Source: Tepidiphilus sp. J10
GTDB lineage: Bacteria; Pseudomonadota; Gammaproteobacteria; Burkholderiales; Thiobacillaceae
DNA: 64,000 nucleotides
NCBI GenBank assembly: GCA_945897955.1
Contig: CAMDGQ010000002.1
Location: 36,377-100,376 of the forward strand
Direction of reading: 5' to 3'
Shown: positions 1 through 12,628 of the stretch, one piece after another
Layout of the letters: each line of letters starts with the position of its first letter
Numbering within the stretch: the stretch's first letter is position 1
Made by a program: the position numbers and the translations under genes
Notes under the pieces: model-generated
Database searches by the model: none
Seen by the model: only the letters and a program-made list of their open reading frames with translations
Told to the model about the DNA's origin: nothing

Positions 1-473
1 GTGGTCGGCGCGAATTCGCTGAAACGTTGCGGCGAGAAGGCGGGTATCCAGGTCGTGATGGCAACCGGAAACGCCGCCTGCACGAAGGCGCGGCCGACCA
101 GCGCCGGGTTCATCACGTTGAAACCGATGCCGCCGAACAACGCCTTGCCCAGCGCGATGGCGGCAAAACCGGCGACCACGCCCATCCAGAGCGGGAAGGC
201 GGGCGGCAGACTCAGCGCCAGCAGCAGACCGGTGATGGTCGCGGACCAGTCCGACAGCGTGTTGTGCTGGCCGGAGAGCTTGTTGAACAGGCGTTCGCTG
301 CCGATACAGGCCAGCACCACCGTGATCAACGACGCGAGCGCGGAAAGGCCGTACTGCCAGACCGAAAAGGCGGCAATCGGCAACAGCGCCAGCACCACGT
401 TGAACATGATGGTCTCGACGCTGGCGCCTTTCACCACATGCGGCGAGGTGCGCAGTTCGATACGCGGAGTCAT
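1..473 (-). CDS. rnfD: Electron transport complex subunit RnfD (partial, C-terminus beyond window edge)
   Basis: This is a membrane subunit of the Rnf complex, which moves electrons between reduced ferredoxin and NAD+ while pumping ions. Translation from the ATG at 473 gives about 157 residues starting MTPRIELRTSPHVVKG, followed by several hydrophobic helices and the segment GGIGFNVMNPALVGRAF, typical of RnfD/NqrB-family proteins. The gene runs off the left edge, so the C-terminal half and the FMN-attachment threonine region are not visible. Its start overlaps the stop of rnfC by 4 bases (ATGA), so the two are translationally coupled. The family assignment is secure; activity cannot be judged from half a protein. 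Confidence 0.9.
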   Translation of the reverse strand, partial: MTPRIELRTSPHVVKGASVETIMFNVVLALLPIAAFSVWQYGLSALASLITVVLACIGSERLFNKLSGQHNTLSDWSATITGLLLALSLPPAFPLWMGVVAGFAAIALGKALFGGIGFNVMNPALVGRAFVQAAFPVAITTWIPAFSPQRFSEFAPT

Positions 474-1807
474 GTCGATTTACCTCGCAGAATGCCCTTC
501 GCCACGCGGAACTGCTGCACCAGCGGAATATGCGAAGGACAGACATAAGTGCAGCAACCGCATTCGAAACAGTCGCCAAGATGAAAGCTGGAGCCCATTT
601 CCTCATATTCGCGTTGCGCGGCAAGCATGCCGAGCATGGAGGGATTGAGTCCCATCGGGCAGACCTTTACGCACTCGCCGCACTTGATGCACGGCCAGAC
701 ACGGCGCGGGCCTTCCAGTTGCAGCTTGTCGAACACCAGGATGCCGGACACGCCCTTGGTTACCGGCACGTCGAGCGAGGCAACGGCCTGGCCCATCATC
801 GGGCCGCCGAGCACGATTTCGCGCTCGTCGCTGTTGGCTGCGCCGGCCCATTCCAGCACCGTGCGCATCGGTGTGCCGATCGGCACCCAGTAATCGCCCG
901 GCTTCCTGATGCCGGGCCCGGTCACGGTAACCACGCGTTCGGTCAGCCCCTCGCCGGCCGGCAGCAACTGGCCCAGTTGCGCCAGCGTACCGACGTTGTT
1001 GACCACCACGCCGACATGCATCGGCAACTTTCCAGGCGGCACTTCCACGTTCAGCAGCGACTTGATCAGCATCTTCTCGGCGCCCTGCGGGTACTTGGTC
1101 GGTACCGCCCGCACCGTGATGCTGCCGTCGGCAGGCAAACATTTGCGTATCGCCTCGACCGCGTCCAGCTTGTTGTCCTCGACACCGATGATCGCGCGCT
1201 CGGCGCCGATCGCCCGCATCGCCAGCCGCGTGCCGACCATCAGATCGTCCGGATACTCCAGCATCAGGCGGTGATCGCAGGTCAGGTAGGGCTCGCACTC
1301 GCAGCCATTGACGATCAGTGTGTGGATCTTGTGCTCGGCCGGCACGGTCAGCTTGGCGTGGCTGGGAAAAGTCGCGCCGCCGAGGCCGACCATGCCGCTG
1401 TCCTGGATGGCCTGGATGATGTCGTGCGATGTGGCGGTGGCGAGGTCAATCGGATTGGCCCAGCCGACTTGCTGGATGGAGGCCTCGTACACGCGCAGCA
1501 CGATGGATTCGACCCAGGGGCCGCGCGCGCTGGCTTTCAACTCGATGGCCTCAATGACGCCGTCGGCCGGGGCATGAATGGGAACCGACAGGAATCCGTC
1601 GGCCTTCGCGATGGGTTGGCCGCGTACGACCTCCTCGCCGGCCCGAACAAGGGGCACTGCCGGCTTACCAATGTGCTGCGCGAGGGGGAGGATCATGCGC
1701 GACGCAAACGGCATCCGACGAATCGGACTGCCGGCAGTGCTCTTGTGCGCGTCGGGATGAACCCCGCGCGCGAATGTGTTGCGATGGAAGATGGACAGGA
1801 AGCTCAT
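470..1807 (-). CDS. rnfC: Electron transport complex subunit RnfC
   Basis: Peripheral Rnf subunit that carries the NADH/FMN site and two [4Fe-4S] clusters. The 445-residue protein has an N-terminal RnfC barrel-like domain, a nucleotide-binding stretch around GLGGATFPSHAKL, and two ferredoxin motifs near the C-terminus: CIKCGECVKVCP and CFECGCCTYVCP. It lacks the long Ala/Lys-rich C-terminal tail of enterobacterial RsxC, giving the compact form seen outside enterics. It follows the pyruvate:ferredoxin oxidoreductase gene on the same strand after an 86-bp gap holding a large hairpin, and it overlaps rnfD by 4 bases. The ATG at 1807 is the start that gives the conserved N-terminus. Confidence 0.95.
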   Translation of the reverse strand: MSFLSIFHRNTFARGVHPDAHKSTAGSPIRRMPFASRMILPLAQHIGKPAVPLVRAGEEVVRGQPIAKADGFLSVPIHAPADGVIEAIELKASARGPWVESIVLRVYEASIQQVGWANPIDLATATSHDIIQAIQDSGMVGLGGATFPSHAKLTVPAEHKIHTLIVNGCECEPYLTCDHRLMLEYPDDLMVGTRLAMRAIGAERAIIGVEDNKLDAVEAIRKCLPADGSITVRAVPTKYPQGAEKMLIKSLLNVEVPPGKLPMHVGVVVNNVGTLAQLGQLLPAGEGLTERVVTVTGPGIRKPGDYWVPIGTPMRTVLEWAGAANSDEREIVLGGPMMGQAVASLDVPVTKGVSGILVFDKLQLEGPRRVWPCIKCGECVKVCPMGLNPSMLGMLAAQREYEEMGSSFHLGDCFECGCCTYVCPSHIPLVQQFRVAKGILRGKST

Positions 1808-1821
1808 GGGGGCGAGTCGCT

Positions 1822-1880
1822 AGTGGCAAGTCGCAAGTAGCAAGTGGCGACACGCCACTCGCGACTTGCGATTCGCCATT
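1822..1880. repeat. Large imperfect hairpin between the PFOR gene and rnfC
   Basis: The gap between the PFOR stop and the rnfC start is almost entirely an imperfect palindrome. The perfect core is AGTGGCG (1843-1849) and CGCCACT (1853-1859) around a 3-base loop. Pairing continues outward to 1822/1880 with only a few mismatches and wobbles, for a stem near 29 bp. There is no T-run after it, so it is not a standard Rho-independent terminator. The sequence is built from repeats of GCAAGT/ACTTGC-like words, which suggests a dispersed REP-like element or an RNA-stability/attenuation structure in the operon. Confidence 0.75.
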
Positions 1881-1893
1881 CGCCGTCTTTTCA

Positions 1894-6888
<4,995 letters not shown>

Positions 6889-6925
6889 GTGAATTGCCTT
6901 TTATTAAGAAAAACGCCGGGCTGAC

Positions 6926-6952
6926 CCAGGTTTCACCTGGCCCCTTGCGGGG
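6926..6952. repeat. Two adjacent short hairpins in the rnfB-PFOR intergenic gap
   Basis: The 100-bp gap between rnfB and the PFOR gene contains CCAGGT-TTC-ACCTGG (6926-6940) directly abutting CCCC-TTGC-GGGG (6941-6952). On the minus strand both would form in the transcript after the rnfB stop. They could slow decay or polymerase, but there is no U-tract for termination, so read-through into the PFOR gene is expected. Confidence 0.5.
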
Positions 6953-6988
6953 AGCGGTGCACGCTTGAGGGGCGAGCCGGAGCTGTTT

Positions 6989-7873
6989 TCATACAACGTT
7001 GGCGCTGACTGGGAGCGACTCGATGCGGATAATCTTCCTGGCCTCACGCCCTTTCATCATGCGGCTGTCATCCAGCCAGACGATGGCCCCGGTGGGGCAG
7101 CGCTCGATTGCTGTTGGCGACGCCAGGCTGTTCCTGGTGTAGTCGATCACCGCCAGGTTGTTTTCCAGGCGGATCAGTCCGGGGGCGGCATCCATCGCGC
7201 ATTTGCCGCAGGCGGTACAGGCCACCTGGCATTGCGCTTCGGCGACATCGCCTTCCGCCCGGCTCTTGCAGGCCACCCAGAGCTTGTGACTCACGGGCTG
7301 CAAGGAAAAAAGGTCTTTCGGACAGACATCGACGCAGTCGCCACAGGCGGTGCAGCGATCGACATCCACTTCCGGCAGACCCTGTTTGTTCATGCCGATG
7401 GCGTCGAAATCGCATTCGACTTCGCAGTCGCCCAATCCGAGACATCCCCAGGCGCAGGCTTTGCCGCCGCCGGACACCGTCGCCGCCGCACGGCAAGTGC
7501 CGAGGCCTTCATATTTTGCGCGCTGCCAGGCGACATGGCTGCCACCCGCGCAAGCCAGACGCGCGACCTGCTTTTCCACCTCGCCCATCGCCACACCAAG
7601 AAAGCCGGCGATATAGGCGTTCATTTCCGGTGAATTGACACTGCACTTGGCCGGGATGATCTCGCCGGCAACGACCTGCTCGGCGAAATTGCGACACCCG
7701 GCCGTGCCACAGGCGCCACAGTTGGACTTGGGCAACATTTCCTCGACCTCGCCGATGCGCGGGTCTTCGTAGACATAGAGACGCTTGTTGGCAAAAGCCA
7801 GCATCCAGGCCAATGCGCTGCCCAGGACCGCCATGAAGGCCCCTGCCATCGCCACGCCTGAAAGCATCTCCAT
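6989..7873 (-). CDS. rnfB: Electron transport complex subunit RnfB (long, multi-cluster form)
   Basis: Rnf subunit that accepts electrons from ferredoxin. The 294-residue protein begins with one membrane helix (about residues 4-26). An Fe-S domain with CGACGTAGC follows, then a cysteine-rich middle (GGGKACAWGCLGLGDCEVEC) and two ferredoxin motifs, CTACGDCVDVCP and CTACGKCAMDA. It is about 100 residues longer than enterobacterial RsxB and resembles the long RnfB type known from acetogens and clostridia. It is the first gene of the rnfB-PFOR-rnfC-rnfD run and is divergent from a LysR gene across a 172-bp gap. The start at 7873 places the membrane anchor correctly. Confidence 0.94.
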   Translation of the reverse strand: MEMLSGVAMAGAFMAVLGSALAWMLAFANKRLYVYEDPRIGEVEEMLPKSNCGACGTAGCRNFAEQVVAGEIIPAKCSVNSPEMNAYIAGFLGVAMGEVEKQVARLACAGGSHVAWQRAKYEGLGTCRAAATVSGGGKACAWGCLGLGDCEVECDFDAIGMNKQGLPEVDVDRCTACGDCVDVCPKDLFSLQPVSHKLWVACKSRAEGDVAEAQCQVACTACGKCAMDAAPGLIRLENNLAVIDYTRNSLASPTAIERCPTGAIVWLDDSRMMKGREARKIIRIESLPVSANVV

Positions 7874-7957
7874 CTACACTCCTTTACCTGACAAAATCAG
7901 TCAGCAATCTATAGACCATTAAATCCATGAATGTTGCGGTGCACAGTTTATTGACAT

Positions 7958-7975
7958 GCCGACTATGCAATCGGC
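7958..7975. promoter_or_regulatory. Candidate LysR operator in the rnfB/lysR divergent region
   Basis: GCCGA-N8-TCGGC is an exact dyad located between the divergent rnfB and LysR genes, and it also satisfies the loose T-N11-A LysR rule. A TTGACA hexamer lies just before it (7951-7956) on the plus strand, but no good -10 follows at 16-18 bases. LysR proteins usually bind dyads in the shared promoter of the gene they control; assignment to this regulator is inferred. Confidence 0.4.
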
Positions 7976-8045
7976 CAATAATTTCAATCTTGAACATTGC
8001 CCCCATTAATGATGCAATGCAACAAACCCGAAACATCCACTAATC

Positions 8046-8972
8046 ATGCCATCAGACTCTCAGCTCTACTACAAGAACAACCGCCTGAAGCAGTTGCGTG
8101 CCTTCTATCAGGTCGTTCGCTGCGGCAGCATTTCCAGGGCAGCGGAAAAACTGTTCCTCTCGCAGCCTTCGGTTTCTCTGCAAATCCAGGCGCTTGAACG
8201 CGAGATGGAAGTTGTGCTGTTCGAGCGCAGAGGGCCGCAACTAAAGCTTACACCGGAAGGTGAAGTACTGTTCAAGCTGGCTGAACCGCTGGTCGACGGC
8301 ATCGACAAATTGCAGGAAACCTTCTCGGCGCACTTCGGCAAGCTGGAATCCGGGGAGCTGAAAATCGGCGCCGGCGAATCCACCATCTTGTACATCATGC
8401 CGGAGCCGGTTCGCCGTTTCGTCGCAGCCTATCCCAAGGTGCAACTCAAGATACTCAACGTCACCGGGCGTGACGGTCTCAAGATGCTGCGCTCGGACGA
8501 GATCGACTTCGCCGTTGGCTCGCTGCTGGAAGTGCCGGAAGACATCGAATACAAACCGGTGGTGAATTACGACCCGATGCTGATCACGCCGCTTGGCCAC
8601 CCGCTGGCCGAGAAAGCGGCGTCCGGGGAAGAAGTCACGCTGGAGGACGTCAGTCATTACGGCCTGATCCTGCCGCCTTCGCATCTGTCGACCTGGCGCA
8701 TCGTCAAGTATGTGTTCCAGCAGAACAACCTGACCTTCACCGTGACGCTGGAAGCCGGCGGCTGGGAAGTAATCAAGAAGTATGTCGAGCTGGGCATGGG
8801 CATTTCCATCGTCACCGATATCTGCATGACCGGCAGCGAAAAACTGGCCAGCATCCCGCTGACCAAATACTTTCCTCAACGCAGTTACGGCCTGGTGCTT
8901 CGCCGTGGTCGCTTCATGTCACCGCAGGCACAACGCTTCGTGGACATCATGGAAAGCGTTCACGCAGGCTGA
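8046..8972 (+). CDS. LysR-family transcriptional regulator
   Basis: The 308-residue protein has an N-terminal winged HTH (about residues 13-72, with FYQVVRCGSISRAAEKL and LSQPSVSLQIQALE) and a LysR substrate-binding domain (about 98-300), overall similar to the CysB/Cbl branch. It is divergent from rnfB, the usual layout for a LysR regulator and its target, so it may control the Rnf-PFOR operon in response to a small metabolite. The start gives an N-terminus with a short pre-HTH extension. Its stop lies 5 bases from the stop of the convergent HDOD gene. The effector cannot be read from sequence. Confidence 0.9.
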   Translation: MPSDSQLYYKNNRLKQLRAFYQVVRCGSISRAAEKLFLSQPSVSLQIQALEREMEVVLFERRGPQLKLTPEGEVLFKLAEPLVDGIDKLQETFSAHFGKLESGELKIGAGESTILYIMPEPVRRFVAAYPKVQLKILNVTGRDGLKMLRSDEIDFAVGSLLEVPEDIEYKPVVNYDPMLITPLGHPLAEKAASGEEVTLEDVSHYGLILPPSHLSTWRIVKYVFQQNNLTFTVTLEAGGWEVIKKYVELGMGISIVTDICMTGSEKLASIPLTKYFPQRSYGLVLRRGRFMSPQAQRFVDIMESVHAG

Positions 8973-8977
8973 TGCCA

Positions 8978-9853
8978 TCAAAGGATGACGGGCGAGCGCG
9001 GATTGATGATTTCCAGCAGTTCGAAAGACTGAATCAGCGAATTCTGCATGACCTCGGCCAGCACATTGCGCTCCAGATCAAGCGACTCCCAGGCGCTTTC
9101 GAGAAAAGTGAGGTTGTATTCGCCCAACTGGAAGCGAGCCTTGATATCGGGTGCCATGTGATAGGAAATATCACCGGCGACATGCACGATCGCAGCCTCC
9201 TTGCGCTGGTTTGGCGCCTGCAACGGGGTCAATTGATATTCGACCACCTCATCGAGCGCTGCCGGCACGCGCCAGGAGCGCAGCAGGGCCGCGCCGAGCT
9301 GCGCGAAGTTGAACCCGAAAACAGACTCTTCTGCGGCGATGATCGCCGCTTCGCCATTACCCTGCTGTTGCAGCACCTGGCGATACTGGACGGGACGGCT
9401 GGCATAAAACGCCAAGCGCCCTACCTTGTGCAGCAAGCCGGCCAGAAACATGCGCTCGGCTTCACGAATACCGGATTTCTGCGCCAGATTGCGCGTCACC
9501 ACGCCGCAAGTGACGCTGTTGTCCCAGAAGTCGCGCATATCCACAAACTCGGAGGAGATGCCCTTGAAGGTGGTGATGACCGAGGTGGACAGGACCAGGT
9601 CGCGCAAGGCCTTCTGCCCGATCAGGGTGATAGCGCGGGAGATGGTATCCACCCGCGTGGGCAACCCGTACCAGGCGCTGTTCGCAAGTCGAAGCACGGT
9701 GGCGGCAATGCCGGCGTCGAGTTGCACGACTTCGACCAATGCCTGGATCGAGGTATCCGGCTGGTCGATCAGGTCATTCAACCGAATGGCCACATCCGGC
9801 AAACTGAAAAGCGTCTCGACTTCCTGTGCTAGCTGCTGTGGGGACATCGTCAT
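8978..9853 (-). CDS. HDOD domain protein
   Basis: The 291-residue protein is almost entirely one HDOD domain (about residues 8-205), with motifs QLDAGIAATVLRLANSAWYG and ISRAITLIGQKALRDLVL. The position that carries HD in true HD phosphohydrolases reads LLHKVGRL, so a metal-dependent active site is probably absent, as is usual in HDOD proteins. Members of this family act as adaptor or regulatory proteins in c-di-GMP, chemotaxis or stress signalling. It stands alone, convergent with the LysR gene and divergent from prpC. Two in-frame ATGs (9853 and 9847) are possible starts; neither has a strong ribosome-binding site. Confidence 0.85.
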   Translation of the reverse strand: MTMSPQQLAQEVETLFSLPDVAIRLNDLIDQPDTSIQALVEVVQLDAGIAATVLRLANSAWYGLPTRVDTISRAITLIGQKALRDLVLSTSVITTFKGISSEFVDMRDFWDNSVTCGVVTRNLAQKSGIREAERMFLAGLLHKVGRLAFYASRPVQYRQVLQQQGNGEAAIIAAEESVFGFNFAQLGAALLRSWRVPAALDEVVEYQLTPLQAPNQRKEAAIVHVAGDISYHMAPDIKARFQLGEYNLTFLESAWESLDLERNVLAEVMQNSLIQSFELLEIINPRSPVIL

Positions 9854-10077
9854 CGCTTGCGCTCTTTCGCGTGAAATCCATGAAACACCGGACGATCGTG
9901 CTGCTTCTCGACGCGGCCATGAAAAGTGGTTTCAGGATAACGCTGGAACGCGGCATGTCAAAGTGGCTTCACGTCGGACCGGCTGGCGCAGGCTTGCCGC
10001 CTGGAGCATGCGAGGCGCCGGCACGATTTTTTCGCTTGGGCATTGCCTCGGCAATTGGCCAGCCGGCAAACTGTTTG

Positions 10078-10119
10078 CACACGGAAAGACGCCATCCACA
10101 CATGACGTCTTTCCGTGTG
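10078..10119. promoter_or_regulatory. Perfect 14-bp inverted repeat upstream of prpC
   Basis: CACACGGAAAGACG (10078-10091) and CGTCTTTCCGTGTG (10106-10119) are exact reverse complements around a 14-base loop. The right arm ends 33 bases before the prpC ATG and ahead of its ribosome-binding site (GAGGAG). The rest of the 299-bp HDOD-prpC gap (9854-10152) shows no gene. The repeat could be an operator dyad, a leader hairpin, or a bidirectional terminator-like element. A short AT stretch (ATTTATTA) follows, but no T-run. Confidence 0.8.
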
Positions 10120-10152
10120 ATTTATTAGATCGCATCCACGAGAGGAGACACC

Positions 10153-11319
10153 ATGAGTGACAACACCGAAACCGCCGCCGTCGCCCCCCCCAAGGCGAAG
10201 AAATCCGTAGCGCTGTCCGGCGTCGTCGCCGGCAATTCAGCGCTCTGCACGGTTGGCCGTACCGGCAACGATCTGCACTATCGCGGCTATGACATTCTCG
10301 ATATCGCCGATGTCTGCGAATTCGAGGAAGTCGCCCATCTTCTGATCCACGGCCACTTTCCCAACCGGGAAGAACTGAACGCCTACAAAACGAAACTGAA
10401 AACCCTGCGCGGACTGCCGACCGTGCTGAAGAACGTGCTGGAGCAACTGCCTGCGTCGGCGCATGCGATGGATGTGATGCGCACCGCCGTCTCGGTCCTC
10501 GGCTGTGTGCTGCCCGAGGAAGAAAGGCAGCCCGTCCTCGGCGCGCGCAATATCGCCGACCGCCTGATCGCCGGTCTCGGTTCCGCGCTGCTGTACTGGT
10601 ATCACTTCAGCCATAACGGTCGCCGCATCGAATGCGAAACGGACGACACCACCATCGGCGGCCATTTCCTGCATCTGCTGCACGGCCAACCGGCGCCGGA
10701 GATCTGGGTGCGCGCCATGCACACCTCGCTGATTCTCTACGCCGAGCATGAATTCAACGCCTCGACGTTCACCGGCCGGGTCATTGCCGGCACCGGCTCC
10801 GACATGTATTCGGCGATCACCGGCGCCATCGGTGCACTGCGCGGCCCCAAACATGGCGGCGCCAACGAGGCGGCATTCGGCATCCAGAGCCGCTACGACT
10901 CGCCGGATGAGGCGGAAGCGGACATCCGCGCGCGGGTCGCCAACAAGGAAGTCATCATCGGCTTCGGCCACCCGGTCTATACCCTGTCCGATCCGCGCAA
11001 CGTAGTGATCAAATCGGTCGCCAGGCGGCTGGCGGACGCCAACGGCAATCACAAGCTGTACAACGTGGCGGATCGACTCGAAGCGGTGATGAAGGAGATC
11101 AAGAACATGTTCCCCAACCTGGACTGGTTCTCTTCGGTTTCCTACGCGATGATGGGCGTGCCAACCGCGATGTTCACGCCGCTGTTCATCATCTCGCGCA
11201 CTACCGGCTGGGCCGCGCATGTCATCGAACAGCGCATCGACGGCAAGATCATCCGTCCGTCGGCCAACTACACCGGGCCGGAAGACCTGAAATTCGTGCC
11301 GCTCGACCAGCGGCCCTGA
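10153..11319 (+). CDS. prpC: 2-methylcitrate synthase / citrate synthase
   Basis: Condenses propionyl-CoA (or acetyl-CoA) with oxaloacetate. The 388-residue length fits PrpC (about 385-390) rather than the longer GltA of proteobacteria (about 430). Catalytic regions are visible: [17 protein letters not shown] with the first active histidine, and GFGHPVY with the second. A strong GAGGAG ribosome-binding site sits 6 bases before the ATG. No prpB, prpD, acnD or prpR is next to it, so its place in the methylcitrate cycle is inferred. It could serve as a citrate synthase. It is convergent with the E2 gene downstream. Confidence 0.85.
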   Translation: MSDNTETAAVAPPKAKKSVALSGVVAGNSALCTVGRTGNDLHYRGYDILDIADVCEFEEVAHLLIHGHFPNREELNAYKTKLKTLRGLPTVLKNVLEQLPASAHAMDVMRTAVSVLGCVLPEEERQPVLGARNIADRLIAGLGSALLYWYHFSHNGRRIECETDDTTIGGHFLHLLHGQPAPEIWVRAMHTSLILYAEHEFNASTFTGRVIAGTGSDMYSAITGAIGALRGPKHGGANEAAFGIQSRYDSPDEAEADIRARVANKEVIIGFGHPVYTLSDPRNVVIKSVARRLADANGNHKLYNVADRLEAVMKEIKNMFPNLDWFSSVSYAMMGVPTAMFTPLFIISRTTGWAAHVIEQRIDGKIIRPSANYTGPEDLKFVPLDQRP

Positions 11320-11368
11320 CCTTCAGCCGGCTGGCGTGAACACGTCAGCCGGACCGGTTGCAGCCGGG

Positions 11369-12517
11369 TTACAACTCAAGCAGCAAACGCGCCGGATCTT
11401 CCAGCGCGTCCTTCACCGCCTTAAGGAAGCTCACCGCCTCGCGACCGTCGATGATGCGGTGGTCATAGCTCAGCGCGACATACATCATCGGGCGGATCAC
11501 GACCTGCCCATTCTCGGCGATGGGACGCTCCTGAATCTTGTGCAGGCCAAGTACGCCGGATTGCGGCGGGTTGAGGATCGGCGTTGAAAGCAGCGAACCG
11601 AAGATGCCGCCGTTGGAAATTGTGAAGGTGCCGCCTTCCATTTCCTCCAGCGTCAACTCCAGGCTGTTGGCGCGGCGGCCGAAGTCAGCGATCCTTTTCT
11701 CGATCTCGGCGAACGACATCTTGTCGGCATTGCGCATGATCGGCACGACCAGACCGCGTTCGGAACTGACCGCCATGCCGATGTCGTAATAGTCGTGATA
11801 CACCACATCGCGCCCGTCGATGCTGGCGTTGACCAGGGTGTACACCTTGAGCGCCTGGCACACCGCCTTGGTGAAAAAAGACATGAACCCCAGCTTGACG
11901 CCGTGTTCCTTCTGGAAACGCTCCTGATAGCGCGCGCGCAGATCCATCACCGGCTGCATGTTGATTTCGTTGAACGTGGTCAGCATCGCAGCGGTGTTCT
12001 GCGCCTCCTTCAGGCGCTCCGCGATGCGTTGCCGTAAACGCGTCATCTGTACCCGGCGCTCGCCGCGCTCGGGCGCGCACGGCGCACACGGCGCGGGAGT
12101 CTTTGCCGGCTGGACAGGCGCAAGCGCAGGCGCGGGCGGCGTGAACAAAGCGGTTTCAGGCACTGTCGGGGCCGGCGCAGGCGCCCTGGCCGGCTGGACC
12201 GGGGCGCTGGCGGCAGGCGCTTGCACGGCGGAGGCGACCGGCGCGGCGGATACTTCCGGCGCCGACAGCGGCATCGACTCCGACGCCTCGATCCGCGCCA
12301 GCACGTCGCCGGCCTTCACCTCGCTGCCGGCTGGCAGGCAGATTTCGGCGAGCACACCGGAAACCGGCGCAGCGACTTCCAGAATGACCTTGTCCGTCTC
12401 CAGATCGGTGAGCGGCTCATCGCGGCGCACAAAATCGCCCGGCTGCTTGCGCCACTCAAGCAGGGAGCCGCTCTGGACCGACTCGGACAGCTCGGGAGCC
12501 TTGACATCGATAAGCAT
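11369..12517 (-). CDS. sucB: 2-oxoacid dehydrogenase E2 (dihydrolipoyllysine succinyltransferase-like), apparently without a subunit-binding domain
   Basis: Acyltransferase core of a 2-oxoacid dehydrogenase complex, most like 2-oxoglutarate E2. The lipoyl domain (about residues 1-76) contains [11 protein letters not shown] with the lipoylated lysine. The catalytic domain (about 155-382) ends with [15 protein letters not shown]. Between them is only an Ala/Pro-rich linker of about 75 residues. I see no peripheral subunit-binding domain, which normally docks E1 and E3. The start at 12517 ([13 protein letters not shown]) is chosen for its GAGGT site over a 7-residue upstream extension. No E1 or E3 gene is nearby. 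The family is secure; physiological substrate is uncertain. Confidence 0.85.
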   Translation of the reverse strand: MLIDVKAPELSESVQSGSLLEWRKQPGDFVRRDEPLTDLETDKVILEVAAPVSGVLAEICLPAGSEVKAGDVLARIEASESMPLSAPEVSAAPVASAVQAPAASAPVQPARAPAPAPTVPETALFTPPAPALAPVQPAKTPAPCAPCAPERGERRVQMTRLRQRIAERLKEAQNTAAMLTTFNEINMQPVMDLRARYQERFQKEHGVKLGFMSFFTKAVCQALKVYTLVNASIDGRDVVYHDYYDIGMAVSSERGLVVPIMRNADKMSFAEIEKRIADFGRRANSLELTLEEMEGGTFTISNGGIFGSLLSTPILNPPQSGVLGLHKIQERPIAENGQVVIRPMMYVALSYDHRIIDGREAVSFLKAVKDALEDPARLLLEL

Positions 12518-12628
12518 GAATGACCTCGATTTGTGCATTGCAATAGGGCGGATTATAGGAAGGAAGGACCGCTCGCGCGCAGCGCAAATTCGCGGAAAAT
12601 GCCGCCTCTCGCCCGAACCGAAGCAGAC

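Noticed and set aside
10078..10119. Rho-independent terminator of a gene upstream of prpC
   Set aside because: No plus-strand gene ends just before it, the loop is 14 bases and there is no T-run, so it is kept as a regulatory dyad instead.
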